Position numbers and translations under genes: made by a program. Below the pieces are notes generated by a model. That model had not been told where the DNA came from and did no database searches. It worked only from the letters and a program-made list of their open reading frames with translations. Below are positions 53,537 to 63,010 of a stretch of DNA of 64,000 bases, in pieces (the stretch's first letter is position 1; the number at the start of each line of letters is the position of its first letter). The DNA is taken from assembly GCA_023078555.1 (NCBI GenBank), contig CM041202.1, positions 3,716,022-3,780,021 of the forward strand, written 5' to 3'. Origin of the DNA: Ulva prolifera. Lineage: Eukaryota; Chlorophyta; Ulvophyceae; Ulvales; Ulvaceae.

Positions 53537-54386
53537 TGTTGTGGGATATCCATATTTAGGGATCCAAGAATATAGATGACATAATCAAGGGAGGAGTCAT
53601 CTAACAAAGGACTCGTTGCTTCAGGTGAGCCCTAGTGGTTAGAGCATGTCGCGTGTACTCTAGAGGTCACCGGTTCAATTCTTACTTTCATGTCTGCCAC
53701 GTGACTTTACGCGATGGCATGGTACGCTCCCCTCCACGGCGTCATGCACAGTCAGCATGCGTACTAGCTCAGGCACGCGCATTAACCCCTGTGCACACTC
53801 GATGAGACTGACCACGTCTTGACAGGTATCGATGAGCAGACTTCGTAATCTGCCTTACAGCTTCCATCTTCCTTACACCTTCCGCTGTGTGAGCTCCTCC
53901 CGAGCGATCGCATCCCAGTCAGCATAGCTCTCGAGCTTAAGGGAGTCCCAGTTATATGAGTTCGGCTACAGCGGGTTGGGCCCCCGTGGACTCGGGACGC
54001 GAAGAGAAGGTTCCAACATTCCATCAGGAGCATCGAAGATATCCCACACTTATCAGATCTGGATCTCCCTGCGCTCGATCCTCGTTAAGGGGGGAAGTGT
54101 TGTGGGATATCCATATCTAGGGATCCAAGAATATAGATGACATAATCAAGGGATGAGTCATCTAACAAAGGACTCGTTGCTTCAGGTGAGCCCTAGTGGT
54201 TAGAGCATGTCGCGTGTACTCTAGAGGTCACCGGTTCAATTCTTACTTTCATGTCTGCCACGCGACTTTACGCGATGGCAAGGTACGCTCCCCTCCACGT
54301 CGTCAAGCACAGTCCGCATGCGTACTAGCTGAGGCACGGGCATTAACCCCTGTGCACACTCGATGAGACTGACCAGCGTCTTGACA
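53537..54386 (+). mobile_element. Complete TRIM with tRNA-like LTRs, 850 bp
   Basis: LTRs of 288 bp (53537-53824) and 289 bp (54098-54386), TGTTGTGGGATATCC ... GTCTTGACA, enclose a 273-bp interior. The interior begins GGTATCGATGAGCA (PBS-like) and ends TTAAGGGGGGAAG (PPT). The TSD is CTAAC/CTAAG (53532-53536 and 54387-54391, one mismatch). No coding capacity. PPT plus first LTR bases are identical to those of gypsy-1, suggesting that a gypsy-1-like element supplies enzymes. It is inserted in the gypsy-4 LTR. Confidence 0.92.
53625..53687 (+). promoter_or_regulatory. tRNA-like block in the TRIM LTR (A/B-box-like motifs)
   Basis: GTGAGCCCTAGTGGTTAGAG begins a D-arm-like segment (GCCC...GAGC stem with one mismatch and an AGTGGTTA loop), and AGAGGTCACCGGTTCAATTC ends it. 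GGTTCAATTCT (53672-53682) matches the Pol III B box GGTTCGANTCC at 9 of 11 positions. The A-box fit is looser, with an extra base. Spacing is that of a tRNA. The block recurs in the second LTR and in the other TRIM LTRs of this window. Anticodon and acceptor stems are degenerate, so it is tRNA-derived rather than a functional tRNA. Confidence 0.65.
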
Positions 54387-54391
54387 CTAAG

Positions 54392-54779
54392 GCACACGCG
54401 AACATATAAAGCTAATGTCCGCGATGGCTATGACCCGCATCGCACAGCCCACGGGCGTGACACCCGATGAATCAGCTTACGCCCGGTCACCGTAAGGGAT
54501 GACACTTGACCCCCGCTAGCCACCACTTTGCCTAGCTTGCTTGACCATGACACGTGTCACGTAACACTGTGCATGACAGAGCTCCCCCGGAGGGGAGTCT
54601 GTTCGTCCCGAGCAGACCAATCAAAAGAATGACTGGCCGTGTCTAGGAACAAACACGTCCATGGCCTTAAAGCTAACTATATAGCTTTATTTGAAAGGGA
54701 TCGCGTGTGGACACGCGATGCCCTTGCTTTTCCAGAACTCTTGAAGAAGCTCCGGACAATTTATTAGATTTTGACGTTC
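54392..54779 (-). repeat. Main LTR of gypsy-4 (single copy, split by the TRIM)
   Basis: On the minus strand, downstream of the chromodomain stop, CTCCGGGGGAGC (a possible purine-rich priming site) precedes TGTCATGCACAGTG, a plausible LTR start near 54577. A TATA-like TTTATAT lies near 54405. The LTR would continue past the TRIM to GTTACA near 53493. It is the only LTR between chromodomain and gag. Confidence 0.5.
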
Positions 54780-56700
54780 TCCCAGGTGCACTCATTGTAG
54801 CCCAGCCAATGTACCAAGTATTCCCTCGACTTGCCCTCTTTGCGAGTGTTAGAAATACAATCTACCTCGTATTGTAGCTGGCCATCAATTCAGGTCGGCA
54901 ACGGAGGAGGCTTGTAATTGTCTGGGAAGTGCTTGTAGGGTTTGAGAGCACTCATGTGGAGGACATGATGGATTTTCAGGCCCATCGGCAGCTCTAACCG
55001 GTATGCCTGTTTGGTGCTACCCACATCCTCGAGGACTTTGAACGGACCAACATAGCGAGGAGCCAGCACGGCACAGACCCGAGTGGAGCCGGAAGTTCTT
55101 CACGTTAAGCAGGACGAGATCCCCGGGCTGGAAAGCCGGTGCCGGGGAACGTTTTCGATCAGCAAAATGTTTCATCCGTAGTTGAGCCGCTTCCAAGCAA
55201 AGTTTGGCGCGAGACAACTGCTCAGACCAGCGTCCCACGAATTGGGAAATTGCAGGATTCACGCTCCGCAATTTGGCCACCGTTGGGTTGTCGGGATGTG
55301 GCCCATAGTTCAACATAAAGGGTGTGTTGCGGATGCTGTGATGCCACGAATTGTTCAAAGCAAACTCCGCAGGAGCCAGCAACTTATCACAATCGTGTTG
55401 ATAAGGGCCAACAAAGTGACGCAAGGTGTCCTCGAGTACCGAGTTGATACGCTCGGTCTGCCCGTCCGTTTGCGGATGGTATGCAGTAGACATGGACAGC
55501 GTTGTTCCCATGCGTTTGGCAAGCTCACACCAGAAAAGGCTCATAAAGCGTGTATCTCTGTCTGAGACAATGTTTTGTGGCACACCGTGATACCGGAACA
55601 CTCGATCCGTATACACTGCAGCCAGTCCTTGAGCAGAGATTGTCTTTCTGATAGGTTCAATATGTACCATCTTTGACAGGCGGTCCACGACTACAAATAT
55701 CGCGTCATGCCCTCGCATAGTAACATGGAGATCTGTGATAAGGTCCATTGAGACCGATTCCCATTTGCGCTCGGGAATTTGCAAGGGGTGTAGTTTACCC
55801 TTTGGTTTTTGCCGGTCAGCCTTGACCCGTTGGCAAGAGTCACACTTCTCGCACCAACGCTTGAGATCTGCAGCCAAGCTGGGTCAGAAGAACAATTGCC
55901 TCGCCTTCTTCTGGGTCCTACTGAGGCCCCAGTGACCGGAAAAGGGATGGCTGTGTATGGACTCAAACATTTCGAACCGTAATTTGTCGTAATCAGGCAC
56001 TACGATTTGCTCATCGGGAGTCCAAAACAACCCGAACTTGTCTTGTCGCAACCTAGGGTAATTAGGCATGATGGGCGACACCTTCTCCTCTGCGTAACCC
56101 CTCTTGAAACGTTGGACAAAGTTTTGTGCAATGAAGCTTTGGACAGAGGCCTCATCGTCCGCGGACCCAGCCGGGTAAGCCATGTTGGCCTCAAAAGTAG
56201 CTGCAGTGTCATTTGGAGGTTGGGAACCCGGAGGCGTGTCATCCCCCCCGTCATGAGCGTGCAGACCATGCACCCTCCGGTCCGTGCCGGCCGGCTCAGC
56301 GTCCCGAGCATCAGCAGCGGCGCGACGGGCAGCCCTAGTCAATTTGACCGCAAAGAGAGCGCAACACACAGTCCGCCGCACCCTATCCGCAGAGGGGCTA
56401 TCTGTGGTCGCGGACGTGGTGGAAGACAGCATGATCGAAAAATGCTGAGGCGCCCGGGACACCGGATCCGCCACATTGATACGCCCCGGCCGATAACACC
56501 ACACATAATCATAGCCGCACGCAACATCCAACCCACGTGCCCGGCGTTTGAGCGTGTGAGCACATTTCGGCAAAGAGCTTATGTTCTCGAAGAAGTTGTA
56601 GCACCATTTCCAGATGTTGGAAATGTTCTTCCTCAGAGCGCGAGAAAATCAAAATGTCATCGAGATAGACGCACACCCATGTGTTAAGGTGCGCTCCAAA
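54780..56700 (-). CDS. gypsy-4 RT tail, RNase H end, integrase and chromodomain (frameshifted)
   Basis: Minus-strand pieces: [20 protein letters not shown] (56600-56680, RT active site), then a deletion to RNase [15 protein letters not shown], a variable linker, and the HHCC zinc domain [10 protein letters not shown]...[12 protein letters not shown] with one stop inside (about 55878). Integrase catalytic motifs are [15 protein letters not shown] and QTERIN, spaced D-X35-E. A C-terminal [15 protein letters not shown] follows in another frame, then a chromodomain, [20 protein letters not shown] and [13 protein letters not shown], ending at TAATAA. The element is defective but well preserved. 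Confidence 0.85.
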
Positions 56701-57093
56701 TACTCGAATTGCTGAATTCCGTCGAAACTAGGTCAAAGCTTGTCAAAGCACTCAAATGTGCAGCGAGAGCTACTCGCACCTCCAACAAACACCTAGTTTG
56801 TTACAGGTAGCCAACATCCCATACCATCTTCGCACAGAGGTAGAACTGAGAGATGCTAGGAGGAGAGTGCTAATACCGTGAAACAGTAATGAGAATGGTT
56901 ACAGATCACATTGTGCACATCCATGTATGCACACCCACATGTCAAGATTTCGGTGGCAGATCCAGACCGGGATCTCCCTTATTACACCGGGACAGTCCCT
57001 CTAGCGGCTTACCCTTGCACTGGATCCGCGGATCGATCGTGCATGGGTGCACCTGTCACCACACTGTTGCCCGCAGGCTCATGCATTGTGACA

Positions 57094-57919
57094 TCGCCAA
57101 CGATATCTTGATATGCCAATAACATGATTAACTAGGCCCTAGGAGTGTGAGAGCAACCATAGAGCAGTCGGAGGCCTGCGACTAGATTCAACAATGCTGG
57201 TGTCAGAGTCTGCCATGGTGAACATCACATAGCGCGGGAGAGCGTACAGGGAACTCCGTCTGTTGAGGCTTTGTAGGCATATATAGCGGAGAAAATATTG
57301 GTTAAACAACCATCTATACAGGGTGCCCCCTGCAATCTTGACGTCTTCTTGCAGGCAATCAACGTCATTGTGTTTGCTTTGGGTGAGCCCCACCTCCAGA
57401 CAGGCAGCCAGCCAAGCCAACGCTCTTGGAACTGCAATACATACATGTCGAAGCTCACTCATGCATCAACCCAGTGAGCTTTGCAACGCTCGTGCTCGTC
57501 AAACATGCCATGTCTAGACACATACTATTTGCATCCTGAGATTGACGGTAGGCGGTGGCATCCGGGAAGGTTGGGGTACACAAAGGCGACATTTTCCTTG
57601 GGGCACACAAAGGCGACATTTTCCTTGGTCCAAAGCGCACAATGTTGGCTGAGGTTCCCGTGTTCAACAACACATCAAAAGTTCAATCGGATCTGAGAGC
57701 CACGCTCCATGGTTGCCAGTTGCATCTTCACCATTGTCCGGCTGGTCTCCATTTGCAGCTGGGGCCATAGGCATCCTTAGTATCGCTTGGTTGGCCTTCC
57801 TCGGAACGTCCGTCGCTGTTAATTTCACGTCCGAGGTCCAGATCGTTCGTGACGTTCTGCATGCCGCAATAGATGTTTGACTCAGGTTGGCACAAGAATT
57901 CATTCAGCCACAACATTGT
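57094..57919. other. Retroelement-like fragment, unassigned
   Basis: Minus-strand frames include LLNTGTSANIVRFGP (57620-57665, like a protease DTGAS box with Asp to Asn) and MLWLNEFLCQPESNIYCGMQ (57850-57916). A 27-bp tandem duplication (GGCGACATTTTCCTTGG.. twice, 57586-57635) lies beside the first. Too degraded to classify. Confidence 0.4.
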
Positions 57920-58273
57920 TGTCAGAAAAAGCTATCATTTGTGCAGGGGGCGGACGCGCAGTCCTCATTCGGGTCAGGTCAGGACAGCCAGCATCTCATA
58001 CCTTCTGCGCACAGAGGTAGAACCGAGAGATGCTGAAGAGGGGAGTGCTAGTACCGGGAAACAGTAAGAAGAAAGGTTACAGTTCTCAGTGTGCACATGC
58101 TTATATGGTCACACTGAATACTCAAGGTTACGGCGGGAAACCCTCGCACGATCTCTCTCACTACATCGAGACGATCCTAACTGGCGGCTTACCCCTACAC
58201 TGGATCCGCGGATCGTTCGTGCATGGGTGCACCTATCACCACGCTGCTGCCCGCAGGCTCATGCATTGTGACA
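57920..58273 (-). mobile_element. Solo LTR, B-family
   Basis: 354 bp with TGTCAG...GTGACA ends and a perfect TSD ATTGT (57915-57919 and 58274-58278). Related to the interrupted LTR at 50690-57093. Confidence 0.85.
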
Positions 58274-58304
58274 ATTGTGTCCTCATTGTAGCCGCTTCAG
58301 GATT

Positions 58305-58613
58305 CTAGAAGTTCGTGATCAGTCCGTTCAAGCGTTTCACAGCTGCCGGGTCGAATGCAGAGTCAAGGAAATTCGACATGAAGTCCTCTAGACTATTCTG
58401 TGCTTTATGGAGGTAACGTGACCGCGCGTCAATGATGGCGTCGGGCTATGTGAGCTTCTTCCGCAATTCCGTCGCTTCCTTTTTTGCTCCTTCTGCCTTG
58501 TCATTTATCGCACCAGCTTCACTGCGAATGTGGTGCACCGTAGTCATCCATTCGGCGAATATATGCGGTTGGGGAACGGGCATCGTGAGGTCCCCATCTT
58601 GAACAGAATACAT
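58305..58613 (-). pseudogene. Helical ORF with one internal TAG, unknown
   Basis: From ATG 58613: MYSVQDGDLTMPVPQPHIFA, then EWMTTVHHIRSEAGAINDKA and a Lys/Glu-rich helix ending in TAG, after which the same frame continues PDAIIDARSRYLHKAQNSLE ... VKRLNGLITNF to a stop at 58305. About 102 codons. Looks like a coiled-coil, gag-like or accessory retroelement protein with a nonsense mutation; no family recognised. Confidence 0.4.
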
Positions 58614-58979
58614 TTAGTCAAGCACATCAGTAATCATGAAGCCAAAACATCCTCCTCCGACAAAAACAAATACAATACATCACTTATTTCCTCTTAGGTG
58701 GCACTAACGATTTCAGTAGTGCGCCATGACTCCGGGTATGTCAAGCACGGCCATGTGAAAGAATCGTGGCTATGCTTCATGTAGTTCTTCATTGTGTCCC
58801 CCTTTATATTTATTGTGCTTCTCCCTTTGTGTTACGATTGGAGCTCCGTATCGCGATTACAATTGTTTCTAGATTTTTCCTAATGGAAGTGTCACAAGGA
58901 TCAGAATGCCTACAATGAAGAAAAACGTGGGATTCATGAGCTCAACATCAATATTTAGAAGAGAAGGCCAAGACCTCTT
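58614..58979. other. No gene seen
   Basis: AT-rich stretch without features between the helical ORF and the next solo LTR. Confidence 0.4.
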
Positions 58980-59257
58980 TGGTCGAATGCAAGCGTGAGT
59001 GGAAGCGTCATACCGTAAGTTTAGTTGGGCGAAATGTTAAGTATGTGTGCGGAGTACTTAGCACATGACGCCTGAGATCTAGGATCACACCTGCATGGTC
59101 AGTATCTCAGTCAGATACTTGAACCATGACCTTGTTCGACCTATACAGAGAGCTGGAATGTGTCTTCTCATTCGCGGGTTGGTGACTGGCACGTGTCACC
59201 CCGTGCGTGCATCCGCATGTGCACATGCCTTGGGCGCTACGAAGCACTTTCACAACA
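58980..59257 (+). mobile_element. Solo LTR, family S, copy 4
   Basis: 278 bp, TGGTCGAATGCAAGCG ... CTTTCACAACA, with perfect TSD CTCTT (58975-58979 and 59258-59262). Includes the internal TGAGATCTAGGATCACACC segment. Confidence 0.9.
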
Positions 59258-59387
59258 CTCTTGCACAAAAGCGTACGCTTTGATCTCGTAGTCCAAAAAT
59301 TCAGCTCTGATGTCCACTCCTAGAAGCATGCTTGCTATTGTTGTGAGGCAATAATCATCAATGGCTTTTTCATTTTGCCTTTCCAGG

Positions 59388-59654
59388 TTAAAGCGTGACC
59401 AAATTTTGCGATGCGGTTGATAAATGGGTTCTGCAACACAATTTTAGTACATTTCGTTCAACACTGCTCAATTCACGGCATTGCTGTTGACACACTAGAA
59501 GGTGTGAAGTGGCAGGCATGCCAGCCTCAAGGCAATTGCCCCATACATCACAAACGAAATAATCCTTGGCGTACCCTTGCTTGCATTCGAGATCAGCTTG
59601 GACAAGTCGTTCTGCGTCATCCTTCGTCTTGTCCTCGCTGCAAATGCTAGGCAA
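59388..59654 (-). CDS. Small ORF, unknown (possible exon)
   Basis: 89 codons: TKDDAERLVQADLECKQGYA, then KDYFVCDVWGNCLEAGMPAT and a Cys-containing helix. Composition looks protein-like, with five cysteines in its first two thirds, but there is no recognised domain and no clear start or neighbour. It could be an exon or part of a transposon gene. Confidence 0.3.
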   Translation of the reverse strand: MPSICSEDKTKDDAERLVQADLECKQGYAKDYFVCDVWGNCLEAGMPATSHLLVCQQQCRELSSVERNVLKLCCRTHLSTASQNLVTL

Positions 59655-59699
59655 GACCGATCAGCGGGTACCATGCACACACTTCGCTAGCGCTACAGA

Positions 59700-60186
59700 A
59701 CTCCAAGACATCCCACCACGCAAAACCGAACACGTCATAGCAAAACGTACCAATCTCAAACAGCTATAGCAGTAGATGCCCCTAGATCTGTGTTGAGACC
59801 TATCGGTTTGGTCTCGGGTAACATACCTCGATGGCGGTAATTGGAAGAAATGATGGGACAGTTTGCCGCAGCACGAGGGCTGTATAGGCACAATCAGAAC
59901 AGGGATACAATCACACGCAGAGATGCGAAGTGCCAGTGCAGAGATGGATGGCGCCCCAGCGCTGATGCAGTGTGCACGTAAGGCTGGTGGACGCGTGCAG
60001 TCACACGTGGCAAGTGCAGGCACGTAAGCCCACTGAGTGTACGTGTGGTCACACTGTGTACACCTCGATCGGTAATTCGTAAGCTATGCGTGTGCGACCG
60101 TCCACATAGGTGGACAAGTCGCTACGCATATAAGAAAAGGTGTTAATTGTGCCAGCATGCGCTAGTGTGAGAGATATCTCACTACA
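59700..60186 (-). repeat. 3' LTR of gypsy-5 (end not defined)
   Basis: On the minus strand the LTR begins TGTAGTGAGATATCTCTCAC at 60186, directly after the PPT (TAAGGGGGGAGG, 60198-60187). The start resembles gypsy-1's TGTTGTGAGACGAACATCTC. A TATA-like CATATAAG lies at 60126-60133. The 3' end could not be fixed. Confidence 0.6.
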
Positions 60187-60399
60187 CCTCCCCCCTTACC
60201 AGAGGAGCGACGCTCTGGAGCGAAGCATGCAAATGGTGGCAGAATACCACATCACAAGCGCAGCAACCCCATGAACACGACAGTGCCACGGGCGCAAAGC
60301 ACACAACGCAAGGGCGTAATCATGGTAAGGGCCCACGAGGTGGGGGCGAGACCGCGGCTTTGTAACAAGAGCCGGTGCCGCGTCTGCCCAGCAAACGGG

Positions 60400-60804
60400 T
60401 TACATAAGGTCCGAGAAGGACATCACCAGATCATCCAGATAATGGCCCAACACACGTCCGTGTGAGTGGGAGACCAACTCAATAAATTCATGCAAGCTAC
60501 GCTCACGGGCGCGGGCGTCAGCAACAGCAGACCGCTCAACCCGTACAATAGCGACAAGCTTGGCCCTGAATTCATCCCCGCAAACGCCGGAGGTGGGGGT
60601 CTTGGACACATCATTCATAAACTCCTGAACGTTAACAAGCAACCGCTTAATCTTGGAGCTGGTCAAGGCAGAGCCCTCCGACGGGGAAGGTAAAGATGCC
60701 ACTGCATAGCAACCGTAAGTCAGATAAGGTGGCAAATCCCACAAAGGTTGAATGTGTGTAGCAGTGTGAACGGCATGAAATAAGGTGCGGCCACACCGGC
60801 ACAC
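60400..60804 (-). CDS. Accessory frame B of gypsy-5, unknown function
   Basis: 134 codons from a GTG (open upstream to about 60872). Homologous to gypsy-1 frame B (17310-17640), including AVASLP, EFRAKLVAIV and the C-terminal GRVLGHYLDDLVMSFSDLM. The frame is intact here, while gypsy-1 has one shift, which suggests past selection for coding. No cysteine cluster, signal peptide or membrane span is apparent in the conserved part. Confidence 0.65.
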   Translation of the reverse strand: MCRCGRTLFHAVHTATHIQPLWDLPPYLTYGCYAVASLPSPSEGSALTSSKIKRLLVNVQEFMNDVSKTPTSGVCGDEFRAKLVAIVRVERSAVADARARERSLHEFIELVSHSHGRVLGHYLDDLVMSFSDLM

Positions 60805-60929
60805 ATTGACAAGAATGTAACCCCATAAGTGCCTATCGAGGATGTAATTGGTGCATTCAGGTAGCGTAACACGCTATATGGTGATTAGGCACTGCCATGC
60901 CGGGGCTCCAACCCGGTGAATGACCGTGC

Positions 60930-61160
60930 CTAGCATGACGAGTGCTGCGGGGCTGGCATAGGTGGTTCCGATGTGATCGTGCACATGCACCTAAGACCGA
61001 GAAATATCGGCGGAGCGGGCAGGATACGGTCAAGAATATCCTGCGTCGGACCCAACTCCTCATGACCGGTAACCCAGGTCAGTGCAATATGAATCCAGGC
61101 GTCCCCGTCAACAAATAGCAGGGCACAGCAATGGCCAAGCACAGGCTCGCAGCACAACAT
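60930..61160 (-). CDS. Accessory frame A of gypsy-5, unknown function
   Basis: 76 codons from MLCCEPVLGHCCALLFVDGD through IHIALTWVTGHEELGP to RILPAPPIFLGLRC. Matches the broken frames at 16902-17140 of gypsy-1. Lies between chromodomain and frame B. Confidence 0.5.
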   Translation of the reverse strand: MLCCEPVLGHCCALLFVDGDAWIHIALTWVTGHEELGPTQDILDRILPAPPIFLGLRCMCTITSEPPMPAPQHSSC

Positions 61161-61298
61161 GAGCAGAATTGCTGGATGGAAATTGATGAAACAAGCATCG
61201 GCTTGGATTTACGCAAGCGCGCTGATTAGCGTCGCGTCCTTGGCACTAAGCGCGGTGGCCTCGACATTGTGGCCGGTGCAGTGTCCATGCCACGTGTA

Positions 61299-61484
61299 CT
61301 ATGCACGATGTAAGAGGTGTGCCAGCCGTGCGCGTGCACCGCGCGGGAATTCTGCAATCATTGCTTCGCACTGTTTCGCAGATGCATTTTGAAACAGGTA
61401 ATCCACGACCTTGTCTAAACAATTATCCAACTCACTAACAGGCAACCAGAGGTCGTGTTGAGAAGAGTATCCACAGCAGCACAT
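61299..61484 (-). pseudogene. Chromodomain remnant of gypsy-5
   Basis: CGYSSQHDLWLPVSELDNCL then DKVVDYLFQNASA aligns with gypsy-1's KGYSAQHDMWLPVGELSNCL DKFAGYLFQHASS. The N-terminal half of the domain is not in frame. Confidence 0.75.
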
Positions 61485-61533
61485 CGTTGCCTACTTGGAA
61501 TTGTTGTGAATACCCGTGGTCAATTGTGGAAGA

Positions 61534-61900
61534 TCACATGCATTGTTTGGCCTTTGAAAGTGCTTGCTTGGCCAAATGATAATACATTCTGTGCAAAATA
61601 GATGTATGCACACGACGTGTTTGTGGCAAGCCAAATGCTAACGCGGTAGGCGATAGTGGTGGTGTGATACGATTGAGTTGTAAGGGGCTGCAGCCGGTGC
61701 TTTCACTCTTAGAACTGTTAATGCTAAATTCAACATGCGGCAGGAACGAGTCCCAATCGTCGTGCGCGGGGCCGACAAAGTGTCGGAGCGCCTCCTCAAT
61801 GACTCTGTTGAGGCGCTCCACTTGGCCGTTGGCTCTATGGTGATATGAAAACGTCAAACGTAGTTGAATGCCCATATGCTCGTACACCTGCCGAGGGCAC
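61534..61900 (-). pseudogene. Integrase C-half of gypsy-5
   Basis: EHMGIQLRLTFSYHHRANGQ then VERLNRVIEEALRHFVGPAH and FSINSSKSESTGC closely match gypsy-1. The catalytic Glu is present, while both Asp motifs lie beyond the truncation point. Confidence 0.85.
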
Positions 61901-61972
61901 ATTTCCCGAGGACGAGGTCGAGGACGCGAACCAGGACGCATGCCTCCGTGAGTCGTCCGGAATGGCCTCTGA

Positions 61973-62470
61973 TCACTGATACATAAACAGAGACAACTTT
62001 ACAAGTAACATTACTACAGTATACCAATTTGCCGTCTCCACTGATCGTTCTTCTTTGCCTTTTGCCTGTGAATCTATGACAGCGTCTACCACCATATCAT
62101 ACAAGTCATCAAAGACAGCTGGTGGCATACGGCACAGGTCCATCCAACGACGCCTCCTCTCGTCAGGAGGCAAATTATCCCAGTTCATGCCCGGAGTGGG
62201 GTGATCGCCTTCGATGCACTGCAATAAATTACCGCTGTACATCCAAGTCAGAACTCTCCTTCCTACCCGGATCCGACGCAATTCGCGTATGTACTCGAGA
62301 TCTATCGGCTCAAGATCGTCAAGCCATCTATTTGCACTATTCATGTACTCGTGGATCATGATGTCGTCGTCGCTATCAGACCAAGAGGCATCAGGCCAGC
62401 GCACGCTGTCGCCATCATGTACATTCGCGAAATTCATCTCGAAACGATCGAGAACAACTCCGAGCATCAA
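61973..62470 (-). CDS. Harbinger-like transposase N-terminal region (partial)
   Basis: 165 codons: acidic start, then NLPPDERRRRWMDLCRMPPA and VFDDLYDMVVDAVIDSQAKG, the pattern (W.....RMS...F..L...V) seen before the DDE domain in PIF/Harbinger nucleases. The frame stops before any DDE motif, adjacent to gypsy-5. The upstream flank (62545-62656) ends CACGGCCTTAA, which could be a TIR end next to a TAA/TTA target; a similar block is at 6785-6903. Confidence 0.5.
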   Translation of the reverse strand: MMLGVVLDRFEMNFANVHDGDSVRWPDASWSDSDDDIMIHEYMNSANRWLDDLEPIDLEYIRELRRIRVGRRVLTWMYSGNLLQCIEGDHPTPGMNWDNLPPDERRRRWMDLCRMPPAVFDDLYDMVVDAVIDSQAKGKEERSVETANWYTVVMLLVKLSLFMYQ

Positions 62471-62735
62471 CAGGTGTTAAATAGAGCATGTTTCCATGTT
62501 TTTAGCTTGCTTATAGATCTTTTCGCCTTCATGGGCCATTGCGTCCTCGTGACGCTATTCGCCACTGAACACAGCACGCAATGTGACCGGTCACATCACC
62601 CGCGCCCACCCCATGCGTCCTTGATACGGCGCGTTCCGCTGAACACGGCCTTAAGTTGTGGCTCACAGAGCCTGAGATGAGTGTAAGCAAGGCTGCGCAC
62701 GTAATTCGTGGGCAACTCTGGGTGGCCGTACAGAT

Positions 62736-63010
62736 AGGGGGTCATGCACTCCCGCTAAAGGGTGGGGCCAGTAAGGGCGCGCAAATTCGACAGCGATTTT
62801 GACTGATTGGGCAAGCTTTTGACTATTGTTTACGTCTAATGCACAATCTGGGAGGTCTAACTCGTACGATTGGGGAAATCGGCCCGTATTCGCCGATCAG
62901 GCTTGGGTTGGGGAGAATCGCCATTTGGGGAGCGCGGCTCCTCAATCCTCCCCGATCCTTCCCAATCGCACAGCCGCTTGCCCAATCCTTCCCAAAGCAT
63001 CTCTGTGTAG
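62736..63010. mobile_element. Truncated copy of TIR transposon A
   Basis: AGGGGGTCATGCACTCCCGC matches the terminus of transposon A with one change. GCTAAAGGGTGG, GGGCGCGCAAATTCG and CCCAATC.TTCCC motifs follow in the same order. No right TIR or TSD found. Confidence 0.75.

Larger units (their letters stand above)
50752..56805 (-). mobile_element. Circularly permuted Ty3/gypsy 'gypsy-4' between 98-bp terminal repeats
   Basis: A perfect TSD GGTAG flanks the unit (50747-50751 and 56806-56810). Each end has a direct repeat of about 93-98 bp (50752-50849 and 56713-56805; TGAATTCCGTCGAAAC ... CACCTAGTTTGTTACA). Read on the minus strand the internal order is RT from its YLDD box, RNase H end, integrase, chromodomain, a purine-rich tract, one longer LTR (holding the TRIM), a PBS, gag, protease and the start of RT. 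The RT is split between the two ends. AATTCGAGTA occurs at both inner joints. Confidence 0.75.
50690..57093 (-). repeat. LTR 'B-family' interrupted by gypsy-4, with PBS
   Basis: Removing gypsy-4 and one TSD copy (50752-56810) leaves about 345 bp that match the solo LTR at 57920-58273 (shared GACGCGCAGTC, AGAGATGCT, CACTGGATCCGCGGATCG, CAGGCTCATGCATTGTGACA). On the minus strand it starts TGTCACAATGCATGAGCC, ends GAATCTGACA and is followed directly by TGGTATCGGTGATAG (50689-50675), a PBS-like sequence. It was therefore the 5' LTR of a minus-strand element whose body is no longer recognisable to the left. Confidence 0.75.
60187..61900 (-). mobile_element. 'gypsy-5', 3' half of a gypsy-1 relative
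   Basis: Minus-strand order: integrase C-half, chromodomain, accessory frames A and B, PPT, LTR, identical to gypsy-1's 3' half. Homology to gypsy-1 starts in the middle of the integrase core near 61900, so the 5' part is lost, next to a Harbinger-like frame. Confidence 0.85.

Noticed and set aside
53625..53687. A functional tRNA gene
   Set aside because: D- and T-arm-like parts are visible, but the acceptor and anticodon stems do not pair and the block is embedded identically in every TRIM LTR.
54098..54386. Independent solo LTR next to another solo LTR
   Set aside because: A PBS-like start, a PPT end and one near-perfect TSD pair outside both LTRs show a single complete TRIM instead.
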